Assembly: GCF_000425945.1 (NCBI RefSeq)
Contig: NZ_AUEK01000003.1
Location: 1 to 64,000 of the forward strand
DNA from: Candidatus Solirubrobacter pratensis
Lineage (GTDB): Bacteria > Actinomycetota > Thermoleophilia > Solirubrobacterales > Solirubrobacteraceae
Length of the DNA: 64,000 nucleotides
Direction of reading: 5' to 3'
The notes under the pieces were generated by a model. It made no database searches, was not told where the DNA came from, and was given only the letters and a program-made list of their open reading frames with translations. How positions within the stretch are numbered: position 1 is the first letter of the stretch; each line of letters starts with the position of its first letter. A program made the position numbers and the translations under genes. Below are positions 1-8,321 of the stretch, piece after piece.

Positions 1-1226
1 AGCCGCCGGTTGGTCTTGCGGGCGTGTGGGGCGTGGTGGCCGCTGATGAAGAGCCGGTCGGGTTCGGGCAGGTGCTGGCGGACGGGGCCGGCTGTGAAGC
101 CGCCGTCGAGTGCGATCTCACGTGGCCGCAGGTTGAGCTCGCCGAGTCGCTGGCCGGTGGCCGGCAGCAGCTGGGACTCGTTGAGCGATCCGAGCCCGGT
201 GCTGGCCGGCAGGATCAGGCCGCGGGCGCCGCGGCGCGTGTTCTCGCACAGCTCGGTGAGCTGCATGACGTAGCCGAACTCGGTCGGCTTGTTGAGCTTG
301 CCCTTGCGGATCGGTCGGGCGTCGGGGTCGCTGATCGAGACCAGCCGGTCGGTGATTGGCTTGCCCGCGAGCCGCAGCTTGATCTGCGTGCAGACCTTCT
401 CGGCCAGCACGCAGAACCGCTCGAGCCGGGCGGCCGCCGCCTGTTTGGCGGCAGCGCCGCGACCGCGGGCGCGTTCGCGCAAACGAGCGACGAGCCGGCG
501 CGCTTCGCGGATCGAGGCGGCCAGCAGTTCGCCCGCTTCGCCGGTCAGCCGCAATGCCAGCGGCCTGCTGTGTCCGGTGCGGGCCGCGACCGAGCGGTTG
601 ACCCGGCGCAGCCGGCTCGCGATCGCGCGCGAGCGATCCTTGACCCGCGGCGCCCCGGCGCCGGCCAGCCCTCGCGCTTTGACGGCCTCGCGCGCGAGCG
701 CCCGCGCGGCATCCTGCGCGAGCCCGAGGTCGGTCGGATAGCGGATGTCTGACTCCACGACGGTGGAATCGATCCGGCCGGCCCGCACGACGAAGCGCCG
801 AGCGCCCGCCCGAGGGCTCGTCGCCTCGGCGATCACCTGCGAGCAGATGTCCTCGATCACGTCCGCGCCGAGGCGGCGCACGAGCTTGCGGATCGTTGAC
901 TCGTCCGGCACTCGGTCCCACAGCCCGATGCGACAGAACCGCCGCAGATGCAGCGAGTCGGAGACCTCCTTGACCAGCGTCTCATAGCCCCAGCCCGACC
1001 GCGCCTTGACGATCATCAACCGCACGAACCTGTCCATCGCCACCGTCGGGCGCCCGAACCCCACGGCCTCCGCGGCCCACGACGCCTCGATCGGCGCCAG
1101 CAGCCCCGGCGCGGCCAGCAACTCATCCAGGACCGCGAGATCCGCGGGCAGCTCGGCCACGTGCACCGGCAGCCCGAGATCAAACAACGACTCCACCTGT
1201 CCGCCCGACAAGCGCAGCACACTCAA
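1..1226 (-). mobile_element. IS transposase (ISNCY/IS1182-like DDE type), 3' part beyond window
   Basis: DDE transposase that would move its own insertion sequence. One long frame runs from about 1226 off the left edge. About 150 residues in it reads RIDSTVVESDIRYPTD, the first catalytic Asp region of the ISNCY/IS1182-type family, preceded by the typical N-terminal LWDRVPDESTIRKLVRRLG segment; further on, IALDGGFTAG fits the second catalytic Asp. The start is unsure: TTG at 1226 or GTG at 1220 in the same frame, with no clear ribosome binding site. The terminal repeats cannot be defined because the left end is outside the window. The frame is open as far as it can be seen, so the enzyme may be intact. 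It borders the most rearranged part of the window, consistent with a role in the damage there (inference). Confidence 0.8.
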
Positions 1227-1444
1227 CCTCCGCAATCGCCCGATTTGCAGGTAAATAATCCCTGCAGCATCGGACGGAACCGCATCAGCGCCCGCGACTA
1301 TTTCCGGGGGAAGTAGCTAGTACGAGTACATGGCGCCGAGTTACCCGCGCCCCGGCACCCGGCGTGACGGTGATGCCGGTCCGGTGTAGCGCTACATCAG
1401 GCGACCGCAGCAGAGATCGGATGCATCTGTAGATTACTCGCGCG

Positions 1445-2715
1445 TTGATCCGCGTCAAACGAACAGCTTCACCCGCCAACGCCGTCCTGCGCTCGGACCG
1501 CGCACAAGCGGCCCTTGAGGCTGCACGCGAGCATTTCAGCCAGGAGGACTCTCGCAGTCGCCAGGCGCGCTTCGAGTTTCCGCCTGTGCATCGCGAGGCA
1601 GGACCGGAGCTCGAGCGGACCTTCAACAGCAAGTGCGCGTTCTGCGAGTCGCCAGCCGGCGGAGAAATCCATCTCGACGTGCATCGGTTCCGGCCGTCAC
1701 AGGAGGCTTCTGACCTCAAAGGTGAAGTCAGCCGAATGCACTACTGGTGGCTCGCGTACGAGTGGCAGAACCTCTACCTGGTGTGCGCGGAGTGCAACAG
1801 GTCGGCTGGCCCGGCGTTCCCGGTGGCGGGCCGGCGTGGGCGGATCGACGCGTCGGTGGCCGAGCTACGCCGCGTGGAGCGGTCGCGGTGCTCGACCCGT
1901 GCTTTGACAAGCCCGAGAAGCACCTTGCCTTCGATGACGACGGCTTCGTCATGCCGCGCTCCGAGCGAGGTTCGTTGACCATCGATGTCTTCCGGCTCAA
2001 CCGCGACGCCCTGATCGCTGCCCGCGCGGCCGCGATCGCGGAGGCGCTCGCGTCCGCCCGCACAGCACTGGCGTCTAGGGAGCCACTGACGCAGCTCGCG
2101 CCGCTCGTCGACGTGATCCGGCCTTACGCCGGCGCTGTGCGGCCGGCGGTCCGGCGACTCCTGGAGCGCGAAGGGATCGCGCGGCAGCTCGGGCCGGAGC
2201 TCGGGCTTGCGGCGTCGCGACCGACCCGGATCGTGACCCCGGCCGTCAGTCCCGAGGTTCAGCCGGTGAAACTCGTCGGACTCTCACTGCGTAACGTGCG
2301 TGCGGTCGAGGAACTTGCCCTCGAGTTCCCTGCGGGCGTGGGCGGGTGGAACATGCTGCTCGGTGAGAACGGATCTGGGAAGACCACCGTCCTGCGCTCC
2401 ATCGCACTCGGTCTCATGGGTGACGCTGCACGGGGCAGGCTTCACCTCAACGCAGACGAGTGGATTCGCGCAGGGGCCGATGTCGCCGAGATCACCCTCC
2501 ATGTGGAAGGCGTCCGTGAGCCGCGACGGCTGACGATCCGCCGAGGGTCGAACCGGTTCGTGGCCCATGGTCCGGACTTTCCGGCTGCCATGGCGGCGTA
2601 CGGCGCGGGACGCCTTCCACCGCACCGGGACAGTGGGACGCTCCCGCGGCGTTTGCGCGTCGGCCCCGAATCGAGAACCTGTTCTACCCCCACGCCTCTG
2701 GCTGCAGGCCGGCTG
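1445..2715 (+). pseudogene. Broken HNH nuclease - SMC/RecF-like ATPase fusion
   Basis: Originally one protein with an N-terminal HNH nuclease and a C-terminal AAA/SMC-type ATPase. The first frame (TTG start at 1445, MIRVKRT) contains KCAFCES, HRFRP and YWWLAYEWQNLYLVCAECNR, the zinc/HNH motifs of the TIGR02646-like HNH group. Near 1880 the frame shifts by one base into the continuation LDPCFDKPEKHLAFDDDGFV, which carries the Walker A motif GENGSGKTT (about 2365-2391) after a LRNVRAVEELALEF strand typical of RecF/SMC N-domains. A second shift near 2660 leaves the family segment IENLFYPH in the third frame, then homology stops; the signature, Walker B and C-terminal half are gone. HNH plus ATPase resembles the Septu (PtuB/PtuA) arrangement in one chain; a defence role is inference. 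Certainly non-functional if the sequence is right. Confidence 0.75.
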
Positions 2716-2722
2716 GACCGTT

Positions 2723-2858
2723 CGCACCGAGTCCGAGCGCGACGAGGTCCGGCGGCTTGTCGCCAAGTCCCGCGGGCGCCCCGGTCGGCTGACGCGCGAT
2801 GAAGCACGGCGGCTCGGGCGGATCGCGGCGAAGGCGGCGCAAGCCCCGCGAAGCGCCA
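2723..2858 (+). pseudogene. Unidentified coding remnant joined to the ATPase fragment
   Basis: A short stretch in the second + frame reads RTESERDEVRRLVAKSRGR and continues as an Arg/Glu-rich helical segment up to the next gene. Its composition looks like the C-terminal end of a small basic protein and it is unrelated to the ATPase fragment before it. It has no start of its own and runs on into the frame overlapped by the methyltransferase gene. I do not recognise it. It most likely marks a deletion junction near 2715. Confidence 0.3.
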
Positions 2859-3512
2859 ATGACCGGTTGCTGCAACTCCCGTGGCTGCGAATGGTTCTTC
2901 AGCGCCCGCTTCGCGCGCCGTGTCACGCAGCGCTATCGCAAGCGCGGTCTCGACAAGCCGTCGCGGCGGATCGTCGAGTTCCTCGAGGCGCGCGGGGTGC
3001 AGGGAGCCACGGTGCTCGAGATCGGCGGCGGCGTCGGCGAGATCCAGCTCGAGCTGCTCAAGCGCGGCGCGGCGCGCACCATCAACCTCGAGCTCTCGCC
3101 CGCCTACGACGAGCAGGCCGCCGAACTCGCGCGCGAAGCCGGCGTCGCGGACCGCGTCGACCGGCGCCTGCACGACATCGCCGTCGATCCGGACGGCGTG
3201 GAGGGCGCCGACGTCGTCGTCCTCAACCGGGTCGTCTGCTGCTACCCGGACTACGAGCGGCTGCTCGGCGCGGCGGCCGATCACGCGGACCGGCTGCTTG
3301 TCTTCAGCCACCCGCCGGGCAACCTACTGTGGCGCTCGATCGCCGCCGCGCAGAACCTCGCCTTCCGGGTGATGCGCCAGGAGTTCCGCTCCTTCGCGCA
3401 TCCCCCGGCAGCGATGCTCGCCGTCCTGGAACACCACGGCCTGCGCCGCACATTCACCCGTCGCGGGCTCCCGTTCCGCGTCGCCGGGCTCGAGCGCGAT
3501 CGCGTCAGCTGA
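2859..3512 (+). CDS. Class I SAM-dependent methyltransferase
   Basis: Soluble methyltransferase of 217 residues; substrate unknown. ATG at 2859 is chosen because the family begins with a short Cys-rich segment, here MTGCCNSRGCEWFF, followed by ARRVTQRYRKRGLDK. The SAM-binding motif I is VLEIGGGVGE at residues 52-61, motif II is the acidic end of INLELS, and VVVLNRVVCCYPDY corresponds to motif IV. The family resembles the Mg-protoporphyrin-IX O-methyltransferase-like group in general annotation, but the N-terminal cysteines suggest a separate small-molecule or metal-associated role. Its stop overlaps by 8 bases the stop of the convergent SDR gene. No operon partner is visible. Confidence 0.8.
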   Translation: MTGCCNSRGCEWFFSARFARRVTQRYRKRGLDKPSRRIVEFLEARGVQGATVLEIGGGVGEIQLELLKRGAARTINLELSPAYDEQAAELAREAGVADRVDRRLHDIAVDPDGVEGADVVVLNRVVCCYPDYERLLGAAADHADRLLVFSHPPGNLLWRSIAAAQNLAFRVMRQEFRSFAHPPAAMLAVLEHHGLRRTFTRRGLPFRVAGLERDRVS

Positions 3513-4440
3513 CGAGAGCGTGGAAGTAGTGGCCCTGCTCGAGGTCCTCGATCAGGCCGGGCTGCGTGGGCTGCCACTCCAGCTGCTCGCGGGTCAGGGC
3601 GCTGGAGGCCGGGGCGTCGATGCCGAGGAAGCCGGCGAGCCAGGTGAAGTGCTCGGCGGCGTCCTCGGGAGCGATCGAGGCCACGGGGAGATCGAGGTGG
3701 CTGCCGATCACTTCGGCGATGTCGCGCAGCGGCACGCCCTCATCGGCGACGGCGTGCAGCGTCGTTCCGGCGGGTGCGTTCTCGAGCGCGAGGCGGAACA
3801 GGCGGGCGGAGTCGAGCCGGTGCACGGCGGGCCAGCGGTTGGTTCCGTCGCCGATGTAGCCGGAGACGCCCTTGTCGCGAGCGATGCCGACGATCGTCGT
3901 CATGAAGCCGTTGTCGCCGTCGCCGTGATTGGTCGGCGGGAGCCGGACGACCGATGAGCGGACGCCCCGGCCGGCGAGCGAGAGCGTCAGCTCGGCGGTG
4001 CCCCACCGGGTCCGCGGGCCGGGGCTCATGGCGGCCACGGTCGACGCCGGCCCATGTCCGTCGCGCTCGGTCGCCAGGCGCCCCGGCGCGACCCCGAGCG
4101 TTCCGGAGGCGATCAAGAGCGGCCGGTCGGAGCCCGCGAGCGCGTCGCCGAAGGTCTCGACGGCGCGGCGATCCACGTCGGCGGCGCCCTGGAAGTCGCC
4201 CGAGAAGGCGCTCTCGTGCTTGAAGGCGAGGTGGATGACGCCGTCCGACGCGGCCGCTGCGCTGCGCAGGACGTCGAGGTCGTCGAGGGTGCCGCGTTGG
4301 ACCTCGGCGCCCGCGGCGGTGAGGGCGTCGGCCGAGGCGTCGGAGCGAGCCAGCCCGACGACCTCATGGCCTGCGCCGATGAGCTCGCGAGTGACGGCGG
4401 AGCCGATCCAGCCGGACGCGCCGGTGACGAATACGCGCAT
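3505..4440 (-). CDS. NAD(P)-dependent epimerase/dehydratase-type SDR
   Basis: Extended/atypical short-chain dehydrogenase of 311 residues. The N-terminal dinucleotide-binding motif is VTGASGWIGSAV (GxxGxxG, residues 5-16), followed by a basic ARSD segment suited to NADP(H). The usual YxxxK pair is replaced by a less canonical segment around RTRWGTAE, as in the SDR_a5-like group annotated as NAD-dependent epimerases. These act as reductases or redox-sensing proteins rather than sugar epimerases. It is divergent from the TetR-family gene at 4521, and the 80-bp gap carries two similar palindromes, so repression by that TetR protein is the likely control. Full length for the family. Confidence 0.85.
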   Translation of the reverse strand: MRVFVTGASGWIGSAVTRELIGAGHEVVGLARSDASADALTAAGAEVQRGTLDDLDVLRSAAAASDGVIHLAFKHESAFSGDFQGAADVDRRAVETFGDALAGSDRPLLIASGTLGVAPGRLATERDGHGPASTVAAMSPGPRTRWGTAELTLSLAGRGVRSSVVRLPPTNHGDGDNGFMTTIVGIARDKGVSGYIGDGTNRWPAVHRLDSARLFRLALENAPAGTTLHAVADEGVPLRDIAEVIGSHLDLPVASIAPEDAAEHFTWLAGFLGIDAPASSALTREQLEWQPTQPGLIEDLEQGHYFHALVS

Positions 4441-4460
4441 GTTGAGCCTCCAAATGGGTC

Positions 4461-4479
4461 GATGTCAGTTGCTGTCATC
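4461..4479. promoter_or_regulatory. Operator-like palindrome 1 between SDR and TetR genes
   Basis: The 19-bp element GATGTCAGTTGCTGTCATC has matching outer arms (GATG/CATC and CAG/CTG) and recurs at 4492-4510. The centres are 31 bp apart, close to three helical turns, on the same DNA face. Location in a TetR/SDR divergent gap fits a TetR operator. Confidence 0.6.
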
Positions 4480-4491
4480 ACCGTAGCACGC

Positions 4492-4510
4492 GATGTCGGT
4501 CGCTGTCATC
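4492..4510. promoter_or_regulatory. Operator-like palindrome 2 between SDR and TetR genes
   Basis: GATGTCGGTCGCTGTCATC matches the element at 4461-4479 at 16 of 19 positions and keeps both outer arms. It lies 10 bp upstream of the TetR start, so bound repressor would also block its own promoter (inference). Confidence 0.6.
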
Positions 4511-4520
4511 GCAATATGAT

Positions 4521-5093
4521 GTGACGGGTATGGGCCGCTGGGAGCCAGACGCGCGCGGTCGCCTTGCGGAGGCGGCCATGGCGCTCTACCGAGAGCGCGG
4601 GTTCGACCAGACCACGGTGGTGGAGATCGCCGCGCGAGCCGGGCTCACGGAGCGGACGTTCTTTCGCCACTACGCCGACAAGCGCGAGGTCCTGTTCGCC
4701 GGCTCGCGGCGCCTGCAGGAGCTGATGGCGAGCGCGGTCGCGGACGCGCCCCAGTCCGCGGCTCCGATCCACGCCGTCGCCGCCGCCCTCGAGGCTGCCG
4801 CCGCGGTCCTCGAGGACCGCGAGTTCGCGCGGCAGCGCCAGGCGATCATCGTCGCCAATCCGGAGCTCCAGGAACGCGAGCTGATCAAACTCGCTTCGCT
4901 TGCCGCCGCGATCGCCGACGTGCTGCGCCGGCGTGGAGTGACCGAGCCTGCCGCCAGCCTCGCCGCCGAGGCGGGGATCGCCGTCTTCAGGGTCGCGTTC
5001 GAACGCTGGATCGACGAGACCAACCAACACGACCTGTCGGCACTCATCCGGGAGTCGCTGGGCGAGCTGGACGCCGTGACCGCCGGTAGGTGA
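4521..5093 (+). CDS. TetR-family transcriptional repressor
   Basis: A 190-residue TetR/AcrR-type regulator. The N-terminal helix-turn-helix is clear: ALYRERGFDQTTVVEIAARA, then GLTERTFFRHYADKREVLF. The C-terminal ligand-binding domain is all-helical and unassigned, with the C-terminal WIDETNQHDLSALIRE segment common in TetR_C domains. Start is GTG at 4521 or ATG at 4530. The gene is divergent from the SDR gene, and two copies of a 19-bp palindrome lie in the gap, suggesting autorepression and control of the SDR by a small electrophile or drug ligand (inference). Confidence 0.88.
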   Translation: MTGMGRWEPDARGRLAEAAMALYRERGFDQTTVVEIAARAGLTERTFFRHYADKREVLFAGSRRLQELMASAVADAPQSAAPIHAVAAALEAAAAVLEDREFARQRQAIIVANPELQERELIKLASLAAAIADVLRRRGVTEPAASLAAEAGIAVFRVAFERWIDETNQHDLSALIRESLGELDAVTAGR

Positions 5094-5138
5094 GCGCCGA
5101 TCCGGCTCGCGGCACGCTGACGGCGGCCACGAGTTGTA

Positions 5139-5804
5139 TTAGAAGGAGTCGGCGATGCGGTACCCCACGCGCGGCGTGGTGGTGATGACCGGCGGCTCGC
5201 CGAGCTTGCGCCGCAGCCGGCCGATGGTCACGGCGACGGCGTTGCTGAACGGGTCGGCGTGCTCATCCCAGACGCGTTCGAGCAGGTCCTCGGCGCTGAG
5301 GTACGCCGGGCTGGCGCGCAGCAGCGCCTCGAGCAGCTCGAACTCCTTGACCGAGAGGTCGAGCGGCTTCCCGTCGCGCGTAACCGTGTGCCTCAGCGTG
5401 TCGAGCTCGATCCCTGCCGCGCGCAGCGTCGGAGCCTGCGCGGCGGGCCGGCGGCGGGCGAGGGCGCGGACGCGCAGCACGAGCTCTGGGAAGTGAAACG
5501 GCTTGGCGAGGTAGTCGTCGGCGCCGAGCATGAGCCCGCTGACGCGGTCGCCAGGCGCGTCGGCGGCGGTGGGCATCAGCACCATGACCCGCGTGTCGCG
5601 CTCGGCGATCATCCGGCACAGGTCGTCGCCGTGGATGCCCGGCAGGTCGCGGTCGAGGACGACGACGTCGTACCTGGTGAGGGCGAGCTTGGCCGCGGCC
5701 TCGAGCCCGTCGCGGGCGACGTCGGTGGCGATCGCCTGATCCCGCAGTCCTCCGGCGAGGACGTCGGCGAGCGGGTCCGCGTCCTCGACGATCAGGACCC
5801 TCAT
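5139..5804 (-). CDS. OmpR/PhoB-type response regulator (orphan)
   Basis: A two-domain response regulator of 221 residues. The receiver domain has the acidic pocket VEDAD (residues 6-10), phospho-acceptor Asp51 in VVLDRDLPG, the conserved Thr79 and Lys101 (YLAKPF). The C-terminal winged helix has SVKEFELLEALLR and VAVTIGRLRRKLG followed by TTPRVGYRI, typical of the OmpR class. ATG at 5804 is the start; its A overlaps the stop of the preceding kinase remnant (ATGA). The cognate histidine kinase gene has been lost except for its last 18 codons, so the protein may be unphosphorylated, cross-regulated or non-functional in vivo. Confidence 0.9.
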   Translation of the reverse strand: MRVLIVEDADPLADVLAGGLRDQAIATDVARDGLEAAAKLALTRYDVVVLDRDLPGIHGDDLCRMIAERDTRVMVLMPTAADAPGDRVSGLMLGADDYLAKPFHFPELVLRVRALARRRPAAQAPTLRAAGIELDTLRHTVTRDGKPLDLSVKEFELLEALLRASPAYLSAEDLLERVWDEHADPFSNAVAVTIGRLRRKLGEPPVITTTPRVGYRIADSF

Positions 5805-5857
5805 GCCGGAACCCTCGGCAGCGCGATCACGACCTCGAGGCCGCCGGTGCCGTCGGC
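5801..5857 (-). pseudogene. C-terminal remnant of a sensor histidine kinase
   Basis: Directly upstream of the response regulator, 18 codons read GTGGLEVVIALPRVPA and end in a TGA overlapping the regulator ATG. The GLEVVIALP pattern is the last strand of a HATPase_c kinase domain, and ATGA coupling is normal for kinase-regulator operons. An in-frame TAG at 5858-5860 and unrelated sequence upstream show that the rest of the gene has been deleted. Confidence 0.6.
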
Positions 5858-6296
5858 CTAGCCGTGCCCGGGACACCTGTGCTCCGCTGACGAGGGCGAC
5901 CCCATATGGGTCGCCCTTTTCGCTCCCGGACGAAGAGCGTCCACCACCATCGCGTCTGACATCACCCCAAGGGCCCCTCCCACGAGAGAAAGGCTCCGCC
6001 CGCGCGGGCGGACTCCGCGCTCCAGCACCCCTTCACGTAGGACGCAGATCGGGGGACGAAGGGCGGGAGAGGGGCGCCGACAACCGATCACGCACATACG
6101 CCTGTAGCTCAGGGCTCCGCACTCCACACCACGACCGCGACGTCAGCTCACCTCCGGCCGCGAGCCGGAGCGGGACGGTTTATCGGGAACAGCGAGTTCA
6201 AGTCCGGTGAGGAAGCGCCCACCGGCGATGTCGCTACTGGCGCGCACCGGCTACTGCTGAGAGACTCGCTCCGACATCGTCGACAAAGGAGGAGGC
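5858..6296. other. 439-bp region without a supported gene
   Basis: No frame here has a convincing coding pattern. It contains a rho-independent terminator-like hairpin (listed separately) and, around 6101-6210, fragments that resemble tRNA pieces (GCCTGTAGCTCAG, GTTCAAGTCC) but do not fold into a tRNA. The last 15 bases hold the strong ribosome binding site of the next gene. Confidence 0.5.
5894..5920 (+). terminator. Orphan rho-independent terminator
   Basis: GGGCGACCC, loop CATAT, GGGTCGCCC, then TTTT: a perfect 9-bp G+C stem with a T-run on the + strand. No + strand gene ends nearby (the TetR gene ends 800 bp upstream, with a minus-strand gene between), so it probably belonged to a deleted gene. 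Confidence 0.7.
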
Positions 6297-6617
6297 ATGC
6301 CCGTCGCCGTCGTGCAGGACTGGGTTGAGGAGGAGACCGACCGCTCGACTACCAACTACAACGCCATCCACGAGCGCGTCATGCAGAGTGGACCGATCGA
6401 GGGCTTCCTGCTTCACACTGCGGGCTTCACCGGACGCGGATTTCGAATCTTCGAGGTCTGGGAGACCCGGGAGCATTACGACCGCTTCGTCGAGGAGCGG
6501 CTGATGCCGATCATCGAGGAGACCGCCCCCTCGGATGCCCGGCAGCCGGAGCTCACGGTCTACGAGCTGCATGGGTTCGTCGTCACACGTCATGCGGCCG
6601 AGGTGCCGGCCTTCTAG
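6297..6617 (+). CDS. Small dimeric alpha/beta-barrel-like protein
   Basis: A 106-residue soluble protein with an excellent ribosome binding site (AAAGGAGGAGG, 6 bases before ATG). The pattern is two short beta-alpha-beta halves: PVAVVQDWVEEETDRS near the start, FEVWETREHYDRFVEERLMP in the middle and a final strand TVYELHGFVV. This is the layout of ABM/antibiotic-biosynthesis-monooxygenase-like or EthD-like ferredoxin folds. No catalytic residues can be assigned. It stands alone; the next sequence is a helicase fragment. Function unknown. Confidence 0.75.
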   Translation: MPVAVVQDWVEEETDRSTTNYNAIHERVMQSGPIEGFLLHTAGFTGRGFRIFEVWETREHYDRFVEERLMPIIEETAPSDARQPELTVYELHGFVVTRHAAEVPAF

Positions 6618-6660
6618 GCGGCCCTCCACGAACACCTGGTCGACGTCCCCGCGTGCAACA

Positions 6661-7344
6661 GTCGTGATCGATCCGACCGAGATGCGTGGACTCGGGTTCT
6701 GCGTATCGGTCGACCACGCCGAGTTCATGGCGCGCGCGTTCACCGACTCCGGCCTGCCGTCGCGCGCCCTGTCCGGGCGAACGCCTGAGGCCGATCGCGT
6801 CGCGACGCTTCGCGCGTTGGAGCGTGGGGAGTTGCGCGTGGTGTTTTCCGTCGATGTGCTCGGCGAAGGCGTCGATGTGCCGAGCGTGGACACCGTGCTC
6901 CTGCTGCGACCGACCGACGGCGCGACGGTGTTCACCCAGCAACTCGGGCGCGGCTTGCGCCGAGCCGAGAACAAGCCATATCTGACGGTGATCGACCTCA
7001 TCGGCCAGCAACACCGCGAGTTCCGGTTCGATCGACGCCTCGGCGCCATCGTCGACCGCCGCCGCGGACCCCTGCGCCAGCAGCTCGACGCAGGATTCCC
7101 ATTCCTTCCGTCAGGGTGTTCCGTCGATCTCGACCGCCAGAGCCCCTCGCCGGCGACGTTGCGGGCTATAGCGCCGATCGCGCCGCGCAGCAACGGACGG
7201 CGCCATCCGGCGGATCCGCCCCGTGGTCGAGGAGATCGTGGCGGTCATGCGGGCCAGCCGGCGTCGGACCTTCGTGGCGAGCGGCGTCGAGGCTTGGTCG
7301 TGGTGTCGTGGCGTCCCGGCTTGCGCATCACGAGGCGCCGTTGA
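6661..7344 (+). pseudogene. C-terminal fragment of a superfamily II helicase (DUF3427-type)
   Basis: The frame opens without a start and reads MRGLGFCVSVDHAEFMARAF, then RALSGRTPEADRVATLRALE, GEGVDVPSVDTVLLLRPTD and QQLGRGLRRAENKPYLTVID. These are motifs IV, V and VI of the second RecA domain of DEAD/DEAH helicases whose C-terminus carries DUF3427; PFLPSGCSVDLDRQS is a family landmark after motif VI. Homology ends near 7140 and the rest of the frame to 7344 is Arg-rich noise. The whole first RecA domain (Walker A, DEAD box) and the distal part are absent, so this is a dead internal fragment. Such helicases often sit in defence or mobile loci. Confidence 0.75.
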
Positions 7345-7504
7345 TGACCGATCACGATCTCGATCCGCGCGCATCGCCTCCGCGGCATGACGCAGAGCCC
7401 CATGCGAATTCGGCATCTCGGCTCATCGATCGGCGGCCTCCGCCGGTCTGCCGACTGCTGAACCGGGCACACCACGACTCTCAGGACCATTCCTCGACCG
7501 AGCC

Positions 7505-7978
7505 TTACGAGACCGTGTAGCGGATCTGCAGTTTGCCCTGGCAGAGGGTGATCACCCGGATATGGACCGTGTGCTTGCCGTTGTCCAGTTGGGCCTCAGC
7601 CTCTGCGGCCTCCTGGTCTTGGGCGAGCAGCGTATAGCTGTTCTGGACCAGGATGGCGGAGGCGTCGTCGCGCCGCTGGGACAGATCCTGCGGCCCGCCG
7701 TCGCTGACCGCGAAGTAGCTCATGGTGTTTTCGAATGGTCCGTCGGATTCGTAGACATGCGCGCCGTCGGGTAGCGAGAGATCGGCGGGTGGCTCGGTCT
7801 TGGGTTGCCCCTCGATGTCGCCGACCTGCGAGCACGGGAGGGCCTGGACTCCGCCGCTCGCGATGGCGGCCGCGGTCGACGTGCTGGTGTGCGATCGTGC
7901 CGGCTGCTGGTGGTCCCCGCAGCCCGCGACGACCAGCGCGAGCGCAGGCGCGATCAACACGATCGTACGTGAAACCAC
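7505..7978 (-). CDS. Predicted lipoprotein of unknown function
   Basis: A 157-residue protein with a lipoprotein signal: MVSRTIVLIAPALALVVAGC, lipobox VAGC with Cys20 as the lipidation site. A low-complexity Ser/Thr/Ala linker follows, then a small domain ending HVRVITLCQGKLQIRYTV-like strands (actual HTVHIRVITLCQGK). Two further cysteines (in ALPCSQV and ITLCQGK) may pair. It would be exported and anchored in the membrane. It is divergent from the large exoprotein gene at 8322, so the two may share a control region. Family not recognised. Confidence 0.7.
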   Translation of the reverse strand: MVSRTIVLIAPALALVVAGCGDHQQPARSHTSTSTAAAIASGGVQALPCSQVGDIEGQPKTEPPADLSLPDGAHVYESDGPFENTMSYFAVSDGGPQDLSQRRDDASAILVQNSYTLLAQDQEAAEAEAQLDNGKHTVHIRVITLCQGKLQIRYTVS

Positions 7979-8321
7979 CTCAACCTCCCTCGGTTCGGAC
8001 CCTGAGCGGATCGCAGCTTGCCGTACGGAGATGAGGGTCGCGTGCGGCTCGGCGAAACCCTAGCGCGGGAACGGCGACCTCTCCGCAGGCGAGGCGTGAC
8101 GGGGCTCGCGGCCTCGATGCGCCTTGAATCCGAGCCACGAGAGGAACTTGAGAATCTTGCGTGTCACGTTTTCGAGCTTGGTGGAACCCTGGGGTCTGTA
8201 GGCGCCACGCGAGAATCTCGTCGGCCGAAGGGGTCGGGCGCTGCCGTGGGAGAGGTTGAAGCGCGAGCGTGACCGCAATGCGTCGCGGCGTGCTCGCGGA
8301 ACGTCTGAGGGGGGAGTTCGC
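7979..8321. other. 343-bp divergent intergenic region
   Basis: The gap between the lipoprotein (minus) and the BNR exoprotein (plus) must hold both promoters. I see no strong -35/-10 pair, hairpin or repeated element. The + side ends in a G-rich ribosome binding site (GAGGGGGGAG at 8308-8317). Confidence 0.4.

Noticed and set aside
6101-6210. tRNA-like pieces (GCCTGTAGCTCAG and GTTCAAGTCC)
   Set aside because: The spacing is too long, acceptor arms do not pair and no anticodon stem can be drawn; at best a decayed scrap.
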